Assembly: GCA_003344405.1 (NCBI GenBank) | Contig: NOWV01000114.1 | Coordinates: 1 to 64,000, forward strand | Origin: Trichoplax sp. H2 | Taxonomy: Eukaryota > Placozoa > Uniplacotomia > Trichoplacea | Reading direction: 5' to 3' | DNA: 64,000 nucleotides | Shown: piece by piece, positions 12,901 to 34,927 of the stretch | Layout of the letters: every line of letters starts with the position of its first letter | How positions within the stretch are numbered: the first letter of the stretch is position 1 | Program-made: the position numbers and the translations under genes | The notes under the pieces: model-generated | Database searches by the model: none | What the model saw: the letters and a program-made list of their open reading frames with translations, nothing else | What the model was told of the DNA's origin: nothing

Positions 12901-15900
12901 AACAGAGGTAAAATGAGTTTGACACCCCTTGCATAAAGGTATAAAAAGTCTTACAGTTCACTGAATACAGTATCACGTACTGTACTAACAGTACTGTAAA
13001 TACACGAATTAACTGTAAATAATTAAATGAATTAATTAATGAATAAACAGTTGATCCACATTGGTAACACTCATTTATTTCTGAGATGAAATCGATGTTA
13101 GATAAGTTGGTAACAAAAGCGATGACAAACTAATCGACGACGATTACATTACTGTACAATCAGAGGTTGTGCAAAAGTATGGCTAGGTGTACTGTACTCG
13201 TACAGTATACTGTAGGTACTGTGCTCGTATATTGTTTTTCTTGGAAACTGCGTAAAAAAATTTCTTAAATTAGAATATAAAATTTCATCTAATACTCGTA
13301 CAGTACTGTAAATTCATTCTTCGTTTGTTAATAAAATAGTGATTACGCTTGTATAATTTCAAAATGAATCGATTACTGTACAATATGTAACCTATCGTGG
13401 GTCTATTATAAGTACAGTACAATAGATACTGTATTACGAAAATTGTTATAATAATTTCGTTTCTCTCGCGGTTACTTTATTTAACTGGCACATTTCATGG
13501 AGTAAGATGCTTTTTCCTCCTCCCACTTTCCCGTAATCCATACTATACTGTACGCGTATATTTAAAAAACTAACTTTACTGTACTCTACACCTGACAGTG
13601 TACAGTAGAGTCTCTAAATAAGGGTCTCTACTGTACTGTGTGTAAAGCTACGGTACAATAATAAATACGGTATATTAATAAATATTATTATTCGCTAAGT
13701 TACGTTTGTATGAGTGACATACACTACAGTATACTGTGCAACTATCCTCAAACCACGAATAGTACTCGCGAGTCTACCTACACTCGTTATGCATTAAAAT
13801 GACTCATCATCTTGCTGTAACGGTTTTAGGTTAAGTTTTCATTTGAGCGCCTGTCCTGCTCCTTACTCTTACATGTATAACAATGATAACTGGTCTTTTA
13901 TACTATGGACTATATTTGTACATATGCGACGAGCAGGGCTTAATAATGTAATTCTTTAATTTTGTTGTATCGAACGATACTGGATATGAGTAAGGTAATA
14001 CGAAGAAACGTCTACGTCTGTTCGACTATTTTCGTTCATGCGATAGCTCAAATAAAGTATCACGGAAATATTGCGTACGTATATTACTGATAAAGACTAG
14101 TTGCATGATTCCATTATCACTATTCGCTGGCCTTTAAAGTCTGAGCGATATACTCGTATTACTCTTACAACTATCGTTGAGTAAAATTTGAGCTACTATA
14201 TTTAATTAATATACGTAATATTATTGCTACAGGGTATAGCATAGTGTCATAGACTACGACATATAATTTAGTAGTCTATTATATGTATTACTGTATTATA
14301 ATTACCATTATTAATATTCCATATACAACAATAATCAGTACTGTAATTTACTGTAGATTCTTTCTAATTTTGATACGATTAAATTATAAATTATAGTTTA
14401 CTATCATGAGCGAATGTAATGTACGCAGTCAGACAGTAGGTCCAAAACTAAATGCAACAACTGTCAGATAAGATCCAGAGATGATTCAGGATTAGAATAA
14501 GCTTTATTGCAATCGCACGACTGTGTTACAGCTAGTGATGTCAGTTATCCGTTATCAGATAATAAAATTTTGTTATCTACTATCTACTGTACTACCCACC
14601 TGCTTGCTATCATCGCGATGAAAACAGTTGTACTATACTATCGCAAGATACTGTTAAACAGCTTTAAAACTTCTAAGAATAGCGTTGTCAACGAATTATC
14701 ACAACCAAATTACAAGTTCTATACCCTTGACTCTATCTTAGGAAATATTTTGACAATCGATTGCTGGTCTTCCGCTATACAGGAATAGAGCACGTACTGA
14801 TGATGAGACGATGAACGATGGGTAAATTGCTAAGTGCTACTATTCTATGACATATATTTACGTAGATATTTGCAATAGTACAATAACTGCAACATAAACT
14901 AGCGTTATGAGTCACGATCCGTCTGCAATGCAATGCCAGCAAGACTAAACTGTAGTATTAGTTAGCGATCATTAATTAATTTGCTATCATACAGAGTTAC
15001 AAGCACCGTACTACATTGCGTGTACTCTGCAACTAAGTACTTCATATACAGTATAATTATCATTATCCTTATTTACATAACTGCATTCCATGATTCTACT
15101 TTGCATACTCAGAGTTACTACAACATGTCACCGTTAAGAATTTAAGATGCAAGGAAACTGGAGTACTAATGCATCTTTTACTCAGTAAAACTAATAGGAA
15201 CTACAAAAAACATTTTCATAATCTGTGTTTTCTTTTATAATACAACAAATTAACTTGATAATCTTTATTGTAAAAGTATGACTGTTATTGCAAGGTATTA
15301 GCGTACCGCTGTATATTAGTCAGCATAACTGTGTTTACTGTTAGTGTGTAGTCAATGGTCTTTCATTCATTATTAATAATGGATCTTCATTCGCTTCGAA
15401 TGGCTATATTGTAATATACTGTGGAATATAAAATCAATAAAATGATATTTTCTCCGCATTTGCGTTATCAATAGCGGCATTACTAATTTATATGATGCAA
15501 TTGTTAATTATAGACGTATTGTTAATTATAGACGTGTGTTATAATATTAATTAATAGCGTGCTCTAACACAGACATTATTATAGTGAATCATCCATGACT
15601 AAAAATGTAAACCTACAATCACTTCAAATTTTCTGGCTTGTAATGTAAATTGAACTGAAAGAATACGCATAACATCTCTAATCTCTTTAAGAGGTAATTA
15701 CTTAATTCCATATACTGCTACTACTGCCCCTATGGTGACATTGATAGACCGAAATATGTATTTATCGTCACTTAAAAATAGCATCAAGCTAACACTGATA
15801 TAATATAAAAACACGTAAAGATAAAACTATTTCGATGTCAAAGTGGAATTGTTAGCATAACTTAAGGTAAATATCGGTCCGCCCTGATTAAATTATCAAT

Positions 15901-16483
15901 CTTCATACTGAAAATGACCCAAAAGACGAAATTTAAATCTGAAATTCAGTTATAAACCCTTTATATTGCTAATTTTAATCGTATGAGATAAGAAACACAA
16001 AGACTATTTAAATTAAGTTAGATAATTAATAGCTATATGCACTAATATATATTTAATAATCGATATTAAATCAGTCGTACGTGCAATCATCATATGCTAA
16101 CACTGGCAGTAAATTAATTAAGTATAATATTTGTAAGAAATCATGTACAAGCAATATCTGATGGGCAATAATAGTATAAGAAGTAGTTAAATAAATTATA
16201 AAGTATAAGACCTTATTTTATGTATAAATACAATCACGTTAACAAGAATCATAAAACAGAACTCTACTATGTTAATGCACTTCAATTAACTGTCTAGTTC
16301 ATATTTTCATGATATCATTTAAATTGTGAGATATTGGATAAGGAAGACGATGAAAAGTTTATAAATTAACCAGAATTACGAATTGATCTACTCTGACAAA
16401 TAATAGCTTTATGTCATGAGAAGATCGTAATTCGCATGTAGCAAAAGCCGATATTAGTAAGGCATATTGATAGAATCTTTCGA
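9964..16483. other. 6.5-kb gene-poor region upstream of LIS1
   Basis: No exon could be supported on either strand. The DNA is AT-rich, with scattered ACTGTA/TACAGT words that become dense at 12467-12622. Short open frames exist (for example 14507-14788), but they start at non-ATG codons and resemble no family. Confidence 0.5.
12467..12622. repeat. TACTG/CAGTA pentamer array
   Basis: A dense block of the TACTG unit and its reverse complement, with weaker satellites of the same motif from about 11459 to 13640. It lies about 2.5 kb upstream of the LIS1 start codon, with no identified gene on its other side. Confidence 0.85.
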
Positions 16484-18267
16484 CTAATTTTGTGCTGCGG
16501 TGATCATCATATTCTTAACTGCATCAATGTTGAGTTTTAATATGATTTCTAATCTTGGCGTTTGACTAGTGTCAATTTCAAGCCAATCTACAATTAATTG
16601 ACCCCGAGACAATCTACCAATTAATTCGACTTCGGCGTTCACTTTAGCACTCTTAATAATTAATTCAGGATTAAATGTTAAAGCCATCACGATAGGATCA
16701 CAAATAGCCATACCTGTGAAAAGTTTTGAACGATAAAACTTTAAATTGCTAGAAAATACTGCATGATTAAAACGACCCTTTTCACTGCGATATGTGAGCC
16801 ATTGACAAACCCATTGCCAACTAACTGAGTGAAGTAATGCCGTCTCCCATGTTACAAGTCGAGTGATGCAAACAGAAGGAAATTCTTTAATAACAATATG
16901 AGCAGCCTCTGGATCACTATAAAAATTAAATTCTGCTGATGGTGTGGTGTTACCTTTGCCTATATAGAATGTATCAAGTCTACTTAGTAGATTAATAATA
17001 AATATTAAATTATAAATGAACTTATCTAGATACAAAGTCATTGACAATTGATAGTCGAATATGATCGTATATAGTTATATTTAGTGCAGGTGATAGGTAC
17101 AGTTCCAGAACAATAGAGATAGAAAGCGACTAATTTCAAAGAAACCAAAATCAGAAAAAGTAACACACAAAATACGACTTTGGTATATATGCATAAAAAT
17201 AAAATTTCATTTTTATATAGAAGTATACACTAGATTTCGCTGCTAAAAATTACTGATGAATTAGATAAATGATATTTCAGCGAACAATATCGAGTGAAAT
17301 ATTTTATTATTTACTAATATCTTGATTTATACTGTATTTAGAAAAAATTTGCTTTCTTTATATTCACTACAGCTAATAACATAATCATGAATGATTGTGT
17401 ACACTACCGTTAGATGTACACTATTCGATAACTATTGGATAAAAGTCTATTAATTATCTTACTAAATTAGTTATTTGAAAACATCGAAGGCGAGATTGTG
17501 ATATAAAAATAGTAATACCACCACGAACTACAGTTAATACGTAGAAATATTACCGTTGTCTATGACTAATTTAAGTATAATGTGAGTAAGAAGCATTCTT
17601 TTAGAGCAAGGATACGCACAAAGAAAAAAATTGACTACGAATTATTAACAGATACCGATCAAGAGGATCTACAGCTATGTCGTTATGAAGATATACTCGT
17701 GTAAAATATTTTATTAACTTGTTATGTACTTTTTTGATACTTAGTAAATTAAATACTGTAACATATTCACATAATAAAAATCTTACCTTCATGATTACCG
17801 CCCATAATAGTGATACTAGATAGTTTACTTGCGAACGTAGAATCAAGCCGCTGAGCTAAAGCAATGTTAGTCAATGGAGCTATAGATGCGATATCTATCC
17901 TTCCTTCATAATCGTTTACTAAACGTACTAGTGTACTGATACCGTCTTCGTTTCGTAAAACTTGGTTTAAGAAAGCCTCATCGTCCTCTCGATTTGGTAT
18001 ATCACCTAAACCATCTCGTCCATGAAACTCAGTGGAATAGACAGGCTTACCAAGAATAGGCTTAGCTGCACCTTTGTAAACAGGTATGTCGCTTCGATTA
18101 CATAATTTTAAGACGTAAGCGACATTTTTTACTACTTGATCGACGTGAACACTTCCTGTAACGCATGTAATAGCTAGGATGTTGACATTTTGACAAATTG
18201 CAATCATAATCGCTTGGGAGTCATCAATACCGCAATCGGTATCGATAATGCAATAACGATCGGACAT
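16484..18267 (-). CDS. Nucleoside hydrolase paralogue NH-D (318 aa, Cys type)
   Basis: Two exons on minus, 18267-17787 and 16959-16484, split by an 827-bp phase-1 intron at the same family position (after MGGNHE, before the GNTTPSAEFNF block). The metal motif is DTDCGIDDS, near residue 7. FHGRDGLGDI and IAPLTNIALA are present, and AEFNFYSDPEAAHIV keeps the ribose-holding Glu and Asn. The C-terminal metal Asp is preceded by Cys (AICDPIVMA), the residue I recall as typical of group III hydrolases. The start is the ATG at 18267; the open frame continues upstream to 18300 without another ATG. It is about 10 kb from its nearest paralogue, with LIS1 in between, and lies just downstream of PRPF8 on the same strand. 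Confidence 0.93.
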
Positions 18268-18938
18268 TTTGCTTGAATTTTCAAACGTTAAACCATACAA
18301 GGATCGCAGATAAATACTACTAACTACCGATTAGAAATTCATTACATCGTACTCCACTAAGTTCCTAGCAAATACGGTATACAGCTAATTACATTAAACT
18401 GGTGATCATAGGATCAAGTATATAAAAAGTTGTCTACAAAGAGATTCGTAGAGCTATAGTCATGCACTGTTATCTATAGTAATTTTATTTTATACTGTAT
18501 ATATATATATATACGATGTAAACCGATGCGAACAGTCTCAATCCCAAGTAGCTGAATACACAATGTCTTCGCTATTATACTTATAACAATACACAAATAC
18601 AATACGCAATCTCAAAATTATGCAAGCTTTTATAAATTTTTATTGTTTTAGTCGCTATGACTAACTGTATACAACGTTATCATATAAGATAGTTTAGTTT
18701 AATAAACTGCCTTGATGAAATTGCATAATAATCGTTGAAAATCAGAAAAGTGACTGAAGGGATCGGTATCTGTCAACAGTAAACTACGGAAAGTTCACTT
18801 AATTAGGGAAGATTTATATGGTTTACTATTATATCACCATCGATGCGGAAAAAGTCAGTGAAACCGTACATAACTACAAATGACCATAATTAAGGTAGTA
18901 ACTCCACAGATTCACAATTAAGGCAAAAATTCAAAAAA
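18268..18938. other. Spacer between PRPF8 3' end and NH-D start
   Basis: A 0.67-kb AT-rich spacer holding the PRPF8 3' UTR and the NH-D promoter. It contains a short (TA)n run at about 18499-18513 and no coding sequence. Confidence 0.6.
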
Positions 18939-28657
<9,719 letters not shown>

Positions 28658-29334
28658 TATAAATTACCTAAATTCATCCCAGTTATAAAATAAAACAGAT
28701 TACATCATTATAATATCAGTACCAGTAGGTTTAAGTTAAAGAAGATTTTGGGGTCGTTTTTAATTTCAGCCGCCATTAATAACGATACAAAAATATTAAC
28801 GAAAGTCTTGGATCACAGCATGCTAACCACGAGAACCGAGGGCACTTTTCTTACTGAATTATAAAAATGGAGGAATTTTAAATATTACCTTCGGCCACAA
28901 CCTTGACTCCCAACAAAAATTAGTTTTGAAGAGTACTCAAAAATCTCCCAAATGGCAAAGACTGTGCTACTTTTTACTATTCCTTCTTTTTCGCAGCTCG
29001 TGGGATTGCAGCTTGAACAGAAATGAAAAACAGTGTCAAGTGTGTAACAGATAAAACTGAAAAACTGTACACGGTATAGTACAGCACAGTACACTATTGC
29101 TGTACACTGTATAGTACTGTACAGTTGTACGACTACTCGATTGCACGGGTTTTCGTAACAGGAATAATTATGGTTCACAGAAAAAAGTTGTCACGCTTTC
29201 GTCCGTCATTCGGCGTGCTCAGTAGCTGTTCAATGGAGGCCACAATGCGGTACGAGCGGGGACTAGTATACTGTACTGTACTATAACCTTAAAAGTTTAC
29301 TACTACTGTATAACAGTACAGCAGTTATAACGGT

Positions 29335-29722
29335 ACATGTGCGCCTCTGCTTACAGTAGTGCATGGCAGTGTACAGTGTACAGTACTGTACGTTTATCCA
29401 AACCTAACATTATCACTTTTGTAATTGTACAGTACAGTACAGTACAGTACAGTGTACTGTACACTACAGTACATGTCATGGTACGGTATCTCATACAGAC
29501 ACAGTACAGTACAGTGTACATGTGCGCCTCTGCTTACAGTAGTGCATGGCAGTGTACGTACTGTACAGTGTACAGTGTACAGTACTGTACTGTACAGTAT
29601 TGTACGTTTATCCAAACCTAACATTATCACTTTTGTAGTTGTACTGTACTGTACAGTACAGTACAGTACAGTACAGTACAGTACATGTCATGGTATGGTA
29701 TCTCATACTGTACAGACACAGT
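29335..29722. repeat. Tandem duplication, unit about 183 bp
   Basis: A unit starting ACATGTGCGCCTCTGCTTAC at 29335 recurs at 29518 with the same order of unique blocks: GTAGTGCATGGCAGTGTAC, then TTTATCCAAACCTAACATTA, then a pentamer run, then CATGTCATGGTA and a GTATCTCATAC segment. The second copy (to about 29722) is longer because its pentamer runs are expanded. Confidence 0.88.
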
Positions 29723-29964
29723 AGACCGTTCAGAATTTTGAATTAACTTGATGTTTACGATATTGTACTGCACACAGTACTGTACAGTACAGTGTACAGT
29801 ACAGTAGAATCCTGAACATCGACTTAAAATTTGGAAGGCCTAAGATACTGTACTGTACAGTACAGTACTACAGTATACTGTTACTGTACTGTACATTGTA
29901 CTGCGGGCCCAGAAGGCTCAGACTCAGGTCTAGGCCGCCTCAGACAATGGTGCACTCAAGTGGA

Positions 29965-29993
29965 GTCATAGAGGTTAAGAAAACCTCTATGAC
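29965..29993. repeat. Short perfect hairpin
   Basis: A 12-bp perfect stem, GTCATAGAGGTT (29965-29976) against AACCTCTATGAC (29982-29993), with a 5-nt loop, sitting in a non-repetitive island inside the TACTG array. Confidence 0.8.
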
Positions 29994-30385
29994 CTCAATG
30001 GGCGCAGTGTATAATTTGGTACCGTACTCTACAGTACACCAGTGTACAGTACATACAGTATAATACGTACTTTACAGTACTATACCAGTGAAATGGATCT
30101 TGACAAATTTAACAGCCCGACACGATATACTGTACAGTACACTGTACACTGTACAGTACAGTACGAACAATGTACACAGTACAGTACTGTACGGTATGTC
30201 AATAGTAAAGAGACATGTTTTGCGCGCGAATTTAATAAAAAAACAGTGAAAATGGTACAAAGCATACTGCACAGTCTTTCCTTTAATGTACAGTACTGAA
30301 TGAGCTTCTATATTTTTAAGAAGTTTTAATTCAAAAATTTCGAAGGCTTTGTAGCTAACATTAAACACTAAATAACGAATTGAAA

Positions 30386-33300
30386 ATGGATGACCAAAGA
30401 GAATCAACTAAAAAATGTTCCAATATTCCTTGGTAGTAATACATGCTAAGTCTATTCAGTAGCCTGCAGTTAATTTTCTGCTACAGTTTTATCTCTATTC
30501 TGTAGTAAAATTGTACATCTATCAAATCTAGGATTGAAAAATATCGTCCAAAACAATTGGATGAGGTCGTTGGTAACGAAGATACTATTAGCCGACTGGA
30601 GGTGCGAATAAATTGCTAGCGTAAATTTAGTCTAAAATGGCTACGTAGAAAAGTTAGTACGATACGTAAATAAAAACTTCCTATTTTTAACTTGCAGGTA
30701 TTTGCAAAGGAAGGTAATTTGCCTAATATTGTAATTGCGGTAAGTCTTGTATAATGCTACACAATCATGGCATGTTTGAATGCGTTGTCTTCCACAGTAA
30801 AAGACTTTCTTCTGTTTACTGTAAGGCGTAAATCTGTCTAAGGACACTACAGTAGAAGATAAGCTTGAATTAAGCTTGAGAATGTCCCACATGTACTGTA
30901 CGTGTATGCATTCAGAGTTGGACACTAATTAATAAAAGTACTTATTATTGAAAAAGTATTTCTCTACGTTCATGATTGCACTTCCATTTCAGTAAGAATC
31001 ACTAACACCTTTGCCTGAGTAAGCTATATACGTTTATAAGGATTGTCGAAGCTTGGAGTGAGACTGAATTTCGACAAAACTTACTGGTACATATACGTAC
31101 AGCGCAATACACGCTGGATAGCACATCAAAATTTCATTCGTTGCTCATGTACACTGTAAAGTACGTGGAGCATTGCAATGCCCACGGCCTAATATATATG
31201 TACAGTACTGTAATTTCGATATTATTTCCTAACTTACCGTACTGACTAAAATTCCTTATTACATAATGACTAACATTGGTGTACTTACAAATTTTTTTCA
31301 GACTGTTTGATGCTCAAATAGCTGAACTCTGCTAAGTATTTGGTGTTGTTTTTATTTAGGGACCTCCTGGAACTGGTAAAACAACAAGTATATTATGCAT
31401 AGCTAGACAGCTTCTTGGAACTTCAATGAAAGATGCAGTCTTAGAGCTAAATGCTTCAAATGACAGGTAAAATTAGCCCCTCATTATGCTTAATTGGTTC
31501 ACATTACGCAGCAATAGAGTCGGTGAAGCGAATGCTATTGATCATACTATTTAATCCTAGTACTTTATGCAATTGCTTACGAACTAGTATTAATCAGCAG
31601 ACTCAGCACTATTATATACTGCTTATATATGTATATTATGAATAGATTTAAGAAATAATTATTTCATGATAATAATAGTCGATACATTCATAATTCACTT
31701 TATAAGGGGCAATATTATTTTTAAATACTTGACATTACCAGTGCACCTAAAAGAGAATTATACCTTAATTGTGATGAACAAGAATATATCCGACTACGCA
31801 GATCTTACATTTTATAGATAACCATTTACGAAAGTATACCATAATTTAACTTTCTTACTATATGTACTGTAGAGGTATCGACGTGGTGCGTAACAAAATT
31901 AAGATGTTTGCGCAAAAGAAGGTTACATTACCTCTTGGCAAACATAAAATTATTATATTAGATGAAGCAGACAGGTATCAGATTTTTCACTCTTTGCTCC
32001 ATTCCAATTATTCATTGCGTTAAAAAAAATGCGGCTTCGAAGACTGCATCATTTAATATCAGATTAATATGTATTTTGATAATCTCCAACATTAACTATT
32101 AATTTACTATTCTTAAGCATGACTGATGGAGCACAGCAGGCATTACGTCGGACAATGGAGATCTATTCGAAGACCACGCGATTTGCTCTAGCTTGTAATA
32201 CATCTGAAAAAATTATAGGTATTAACCTACGATTCCAGTTTGCTACCTCATCATATTGACCCTATTAGCTTAATTTAAAAAGATTGAGCAGTTTCTAAAT
32301 CTCTGGTATAGAGCCTATTCAATCGCGATGTGCCGTTTTAAGGTTCACGAGATTAAACGACGCACAAATCTTGGCTAGATTAATGGAAGTTTGTCGGCAA
32401 GAAAGCGTAAGGCATTAATCCAATCACTAGACTTTTAACTTCCTCTAAGTTTTATTAAAATGCCCTTTTTGTTTGACCGGCTTTGTTCTAGGTTATTGCT
32501 ACTAACGATGGCTTAGAAGCAGTGATATTTACTGCTCAGGGAGACATGAGACAGGTTGGTATATTAATTCCAGTAACACTCATCATTTAGTGATGTTATC
32601 AGTGCAATCACTTCATACTACGTCAATACTTTCGATAATGAACATGCTGTAGGCATTAAACAATCTACAGTCAACATACGCTGGATTTGGACACGTAAAT
32701 AGTGAGAATGTTTTCAAAGTAAGTTTATTGACGAATAGGAATACTGTTTCTTGTAAATGTGTTGGAAAATCTACAGTTTGTCTAAACATGCAATGATAAT
32801 AATTAATATAATCGAACAATTACGCTCGAAACATTGTTAAAATATATTACGATTACACGTCATTTCTATCCATTGCGCGGTATTATGATTTTCTTTTATC
32901 ATTTTGTTGATATTTTCTCTTAAGTGGAGATTTCCGTAGTTAAGTAGATCTATTTAACAATCATTAAATATAAATATTAGTGATTCCATCTATTTAATGC
33001 AGCACTTTCTTTTGAATATCATAACTGTACAAAATTTATATGGCGAAGGTATGTGATGAACCACATCCTTTACTTATAAAACAAATGATACAAGCTTCGA
33101 TTGAATGCAACATTGACGAAGCTTATAAAGTCCTATCTCACTTGTGGCAGCTTGGGTATTCTCCAATTGATATTATCACTAATATCTTTCGTGTGTGTAA
33201 AAATTACGATATGCCTGAATACTTAAAGCTGGAATTCATAAAGGTTGCATAATACACATAACTATCATATCATTGGTTATAGTAAACTTATTGCTAACCG

Positions 33301-33426
33301 ATATTGTCACATACATAGGAAATAGGATTTACTCATATGAGAATTGTGGAAGGAATAGACTCTTTACTACAATTGTCCGGATTATTATCAAGAATGTGTA
33401 TAAAAAGCCTTAAGAACACTGGCTAA
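30386..33426 (+). CDS. RFC2: Replication factor C subunit 2 (331 aa)
   Basis: A clamp-loader AAA+ ATPase that opens PCNA and loads it on primed DNA. Eleven exons: 30386-30432, 30532-30601, 30698-30739, 31360-31466, 31873-31974, 32118-32218, 32312-32406, 32492-32554, 32653-32718, 33049-33243, 33319-33426. The model reads [10 protein letters not shown] at the start, then IPWIEKYRP, Walker [10 protein letters not shown] (residues 54-62), Walker B ILDEAD (117-122), the sensor region with [12 protein letters not shown], the arginine-finger SRC motif (161-163), and the C-terminal collar through [16 protein letters not shown]. The family signature NEDTISRLE and the [11 protein letters not shown] block identify subunit 2 and not RFC4 or RFC5. 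It ends 23 codons short of the human protein, mainly because the N-terminus is short. The start ATG is 186 bp after the last pentamer block. Confidence 0.97.
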
Positions 33427-34927
33427 GCCAGAATATTCAAGACGTATGTTAAGACAACATATAATTAATGTTAATGCAGATGGCAAGGTGCTAATATTTT
33501 TGAGCTTACGTATATGCCTTGTTCAGATGTTAATGGATATTGTTACAAGAAGATTTGAGTTTCTTATTGCAGCGAACTTTGTGCAATCTGAATATCGTTG
33601 GGGCGCGGACGCAATTTGTAATGTTTTATATGGAAATGTCTAATAAATCACTTAGTGTTTTCAGTTGTGTATGTTTGTTTTTCGTATCGTCACTACCGGT
33701 AATATGTGACAAAGTAAGCCTTGACCCTTGCAACTATTTCGTACTTAATTAAGCGATTATCAGTTCCCTGAGCTACGTTTACTTACCATCAGAATCTTGC
33801 ACACGTAATGTTCTTATAATGAGAACTTTAACTACATCTGCAATGGTAATTAGTAACTAGTAGTGCTTAAATGTAACAGTCATTTAAATAGATGGAATCA
33901 GTAGTAAGATGTAACGAGTACTGAAATTTAGCTGGAAATCAACGCTAAAGATAACGGTAGTGGTAGTGGACACCTGTTTGAGGCCCCTGGATCTGGTCCC
34001 AGAGATAAAAATCGAATTCTTATTCCTATAATCCGATCCTAGTCTGTAAAACAGCATTTTTCAAATTCGATCAGCAGTGGTGTTTCGATCTAGAAAATAG
34101 GTCTGCACGATGTGCGATCGCGCAAACAAAATGCAGTATGCTTGCGTTCCTACACGTAAACGATTAAAAGTACAACCACGATGTCAGTTTGAAATCACTA
34201 CGGAGTTCGACTGCAATTTCCACCGGCATTATGACCGTGACGTCAGTGTGACTAAAATTTTGTAGCAAATAATTGTGTAGAAGGAACAGTACTGCTGTAC
34301 TTTCATGAGTAACACAGAAACGTAGCTTAGGATGCAATGTAAACTAATATAATTAAAGCTTGAGTAAAAAGTTCGTGCAAGAACCCTGGCGTATAGCATA
34401 GAATACGCTAATGAGGCTTACTATGTCTCCAAAACTTTTTCAATTAACAGACCGACAAAACGCTAATATATGCAAATAGTTAATCGTTAATCAATAATTT
34501 TAATGCAAGGTCAGATTCGCTGTTTAACAATGTGCCAGTTAAAAATCCTTTTAACATTTTAGTAAATATAACAGTAATGCTGCGGTACAAAACCGTAACC
34601 ACTACACCGTAGGTATGTTATATCAATGCACAAGAATAATTATAGCTTGATAAAAGGCCGTAAAATAATTTCCAGCAAATAGATATGAAATTTATCTCCA
34701 TATTATAATAAGCTTGAGTATTAGTGCCTTCAATAAAGTCAGTCAAAATATATTTCATCCCACCGGTTGGTTAAATTATTGAACACTGGAGCTTTCTCAA
34801 ATCGCGAAAGAATCAGGAAACACTAACCATGAAATGGTAGCGTAGTAAAGCAAGAGTAAAAATATTCTTGATTAACGCAATTGGGGTCTCTACACATAGC
34901 AACGTTAAATAGTATCCCATAGCTTGT
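33427..34927. other. Convergent intergenic region RFC2 / CLUH
   Basis: A 1.5-kb tail-to-tail spacer. There is no pentamer array, only one short AGTACTGCTGTACT at about 34289. Two short open frames just after RFC2 (33446-33752) overlap each other in different frames, have no relatives I recognise, and are probably 3' UTR. Confidence 0.5.

Larger units (their letters stand above)
29052..30200. repeat. TACTG/CAGTA arrays with embedded unique segments
   Basis: Repeated blocks of the pentamer in both orientations (for example 29424-29465, 29641-29686, 29847-29904, 30125-30194), interrupted by non-repetitive stretches. Translating them gives STVQYCT-like nonsense in several frames, which explains the overlapping open frames here. 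Confidence 0.9.
28658..30385. promoter_or_regulatory. Divergent PRPF8/RFC2 intergenic region
   Basis: A 1.7-kb spacer between two start codons that point away from each other, so it must hold both promoters. Most of it, from about 29050 to 30200, is TACTG/CAGTA repeat sequence with a 183-bp tandem duplication and a hairpin. No TATA box or initiator can be assigned with confidence. Confidence 0.6.

Noticed and set aside
14507-14788. 93-codon plus-strand open frame
   Set aside because: Starts at a TTG, has no recognisable motif, and lies in a gene-poor stretch with no splice partners.
29337-30407. Several overlapping open frames of 61-111 codons on both strands
   Set aside because: They arise because the pentamer repeat lacks stop codons in several frames; peptides are repetitive STVQYC strings.
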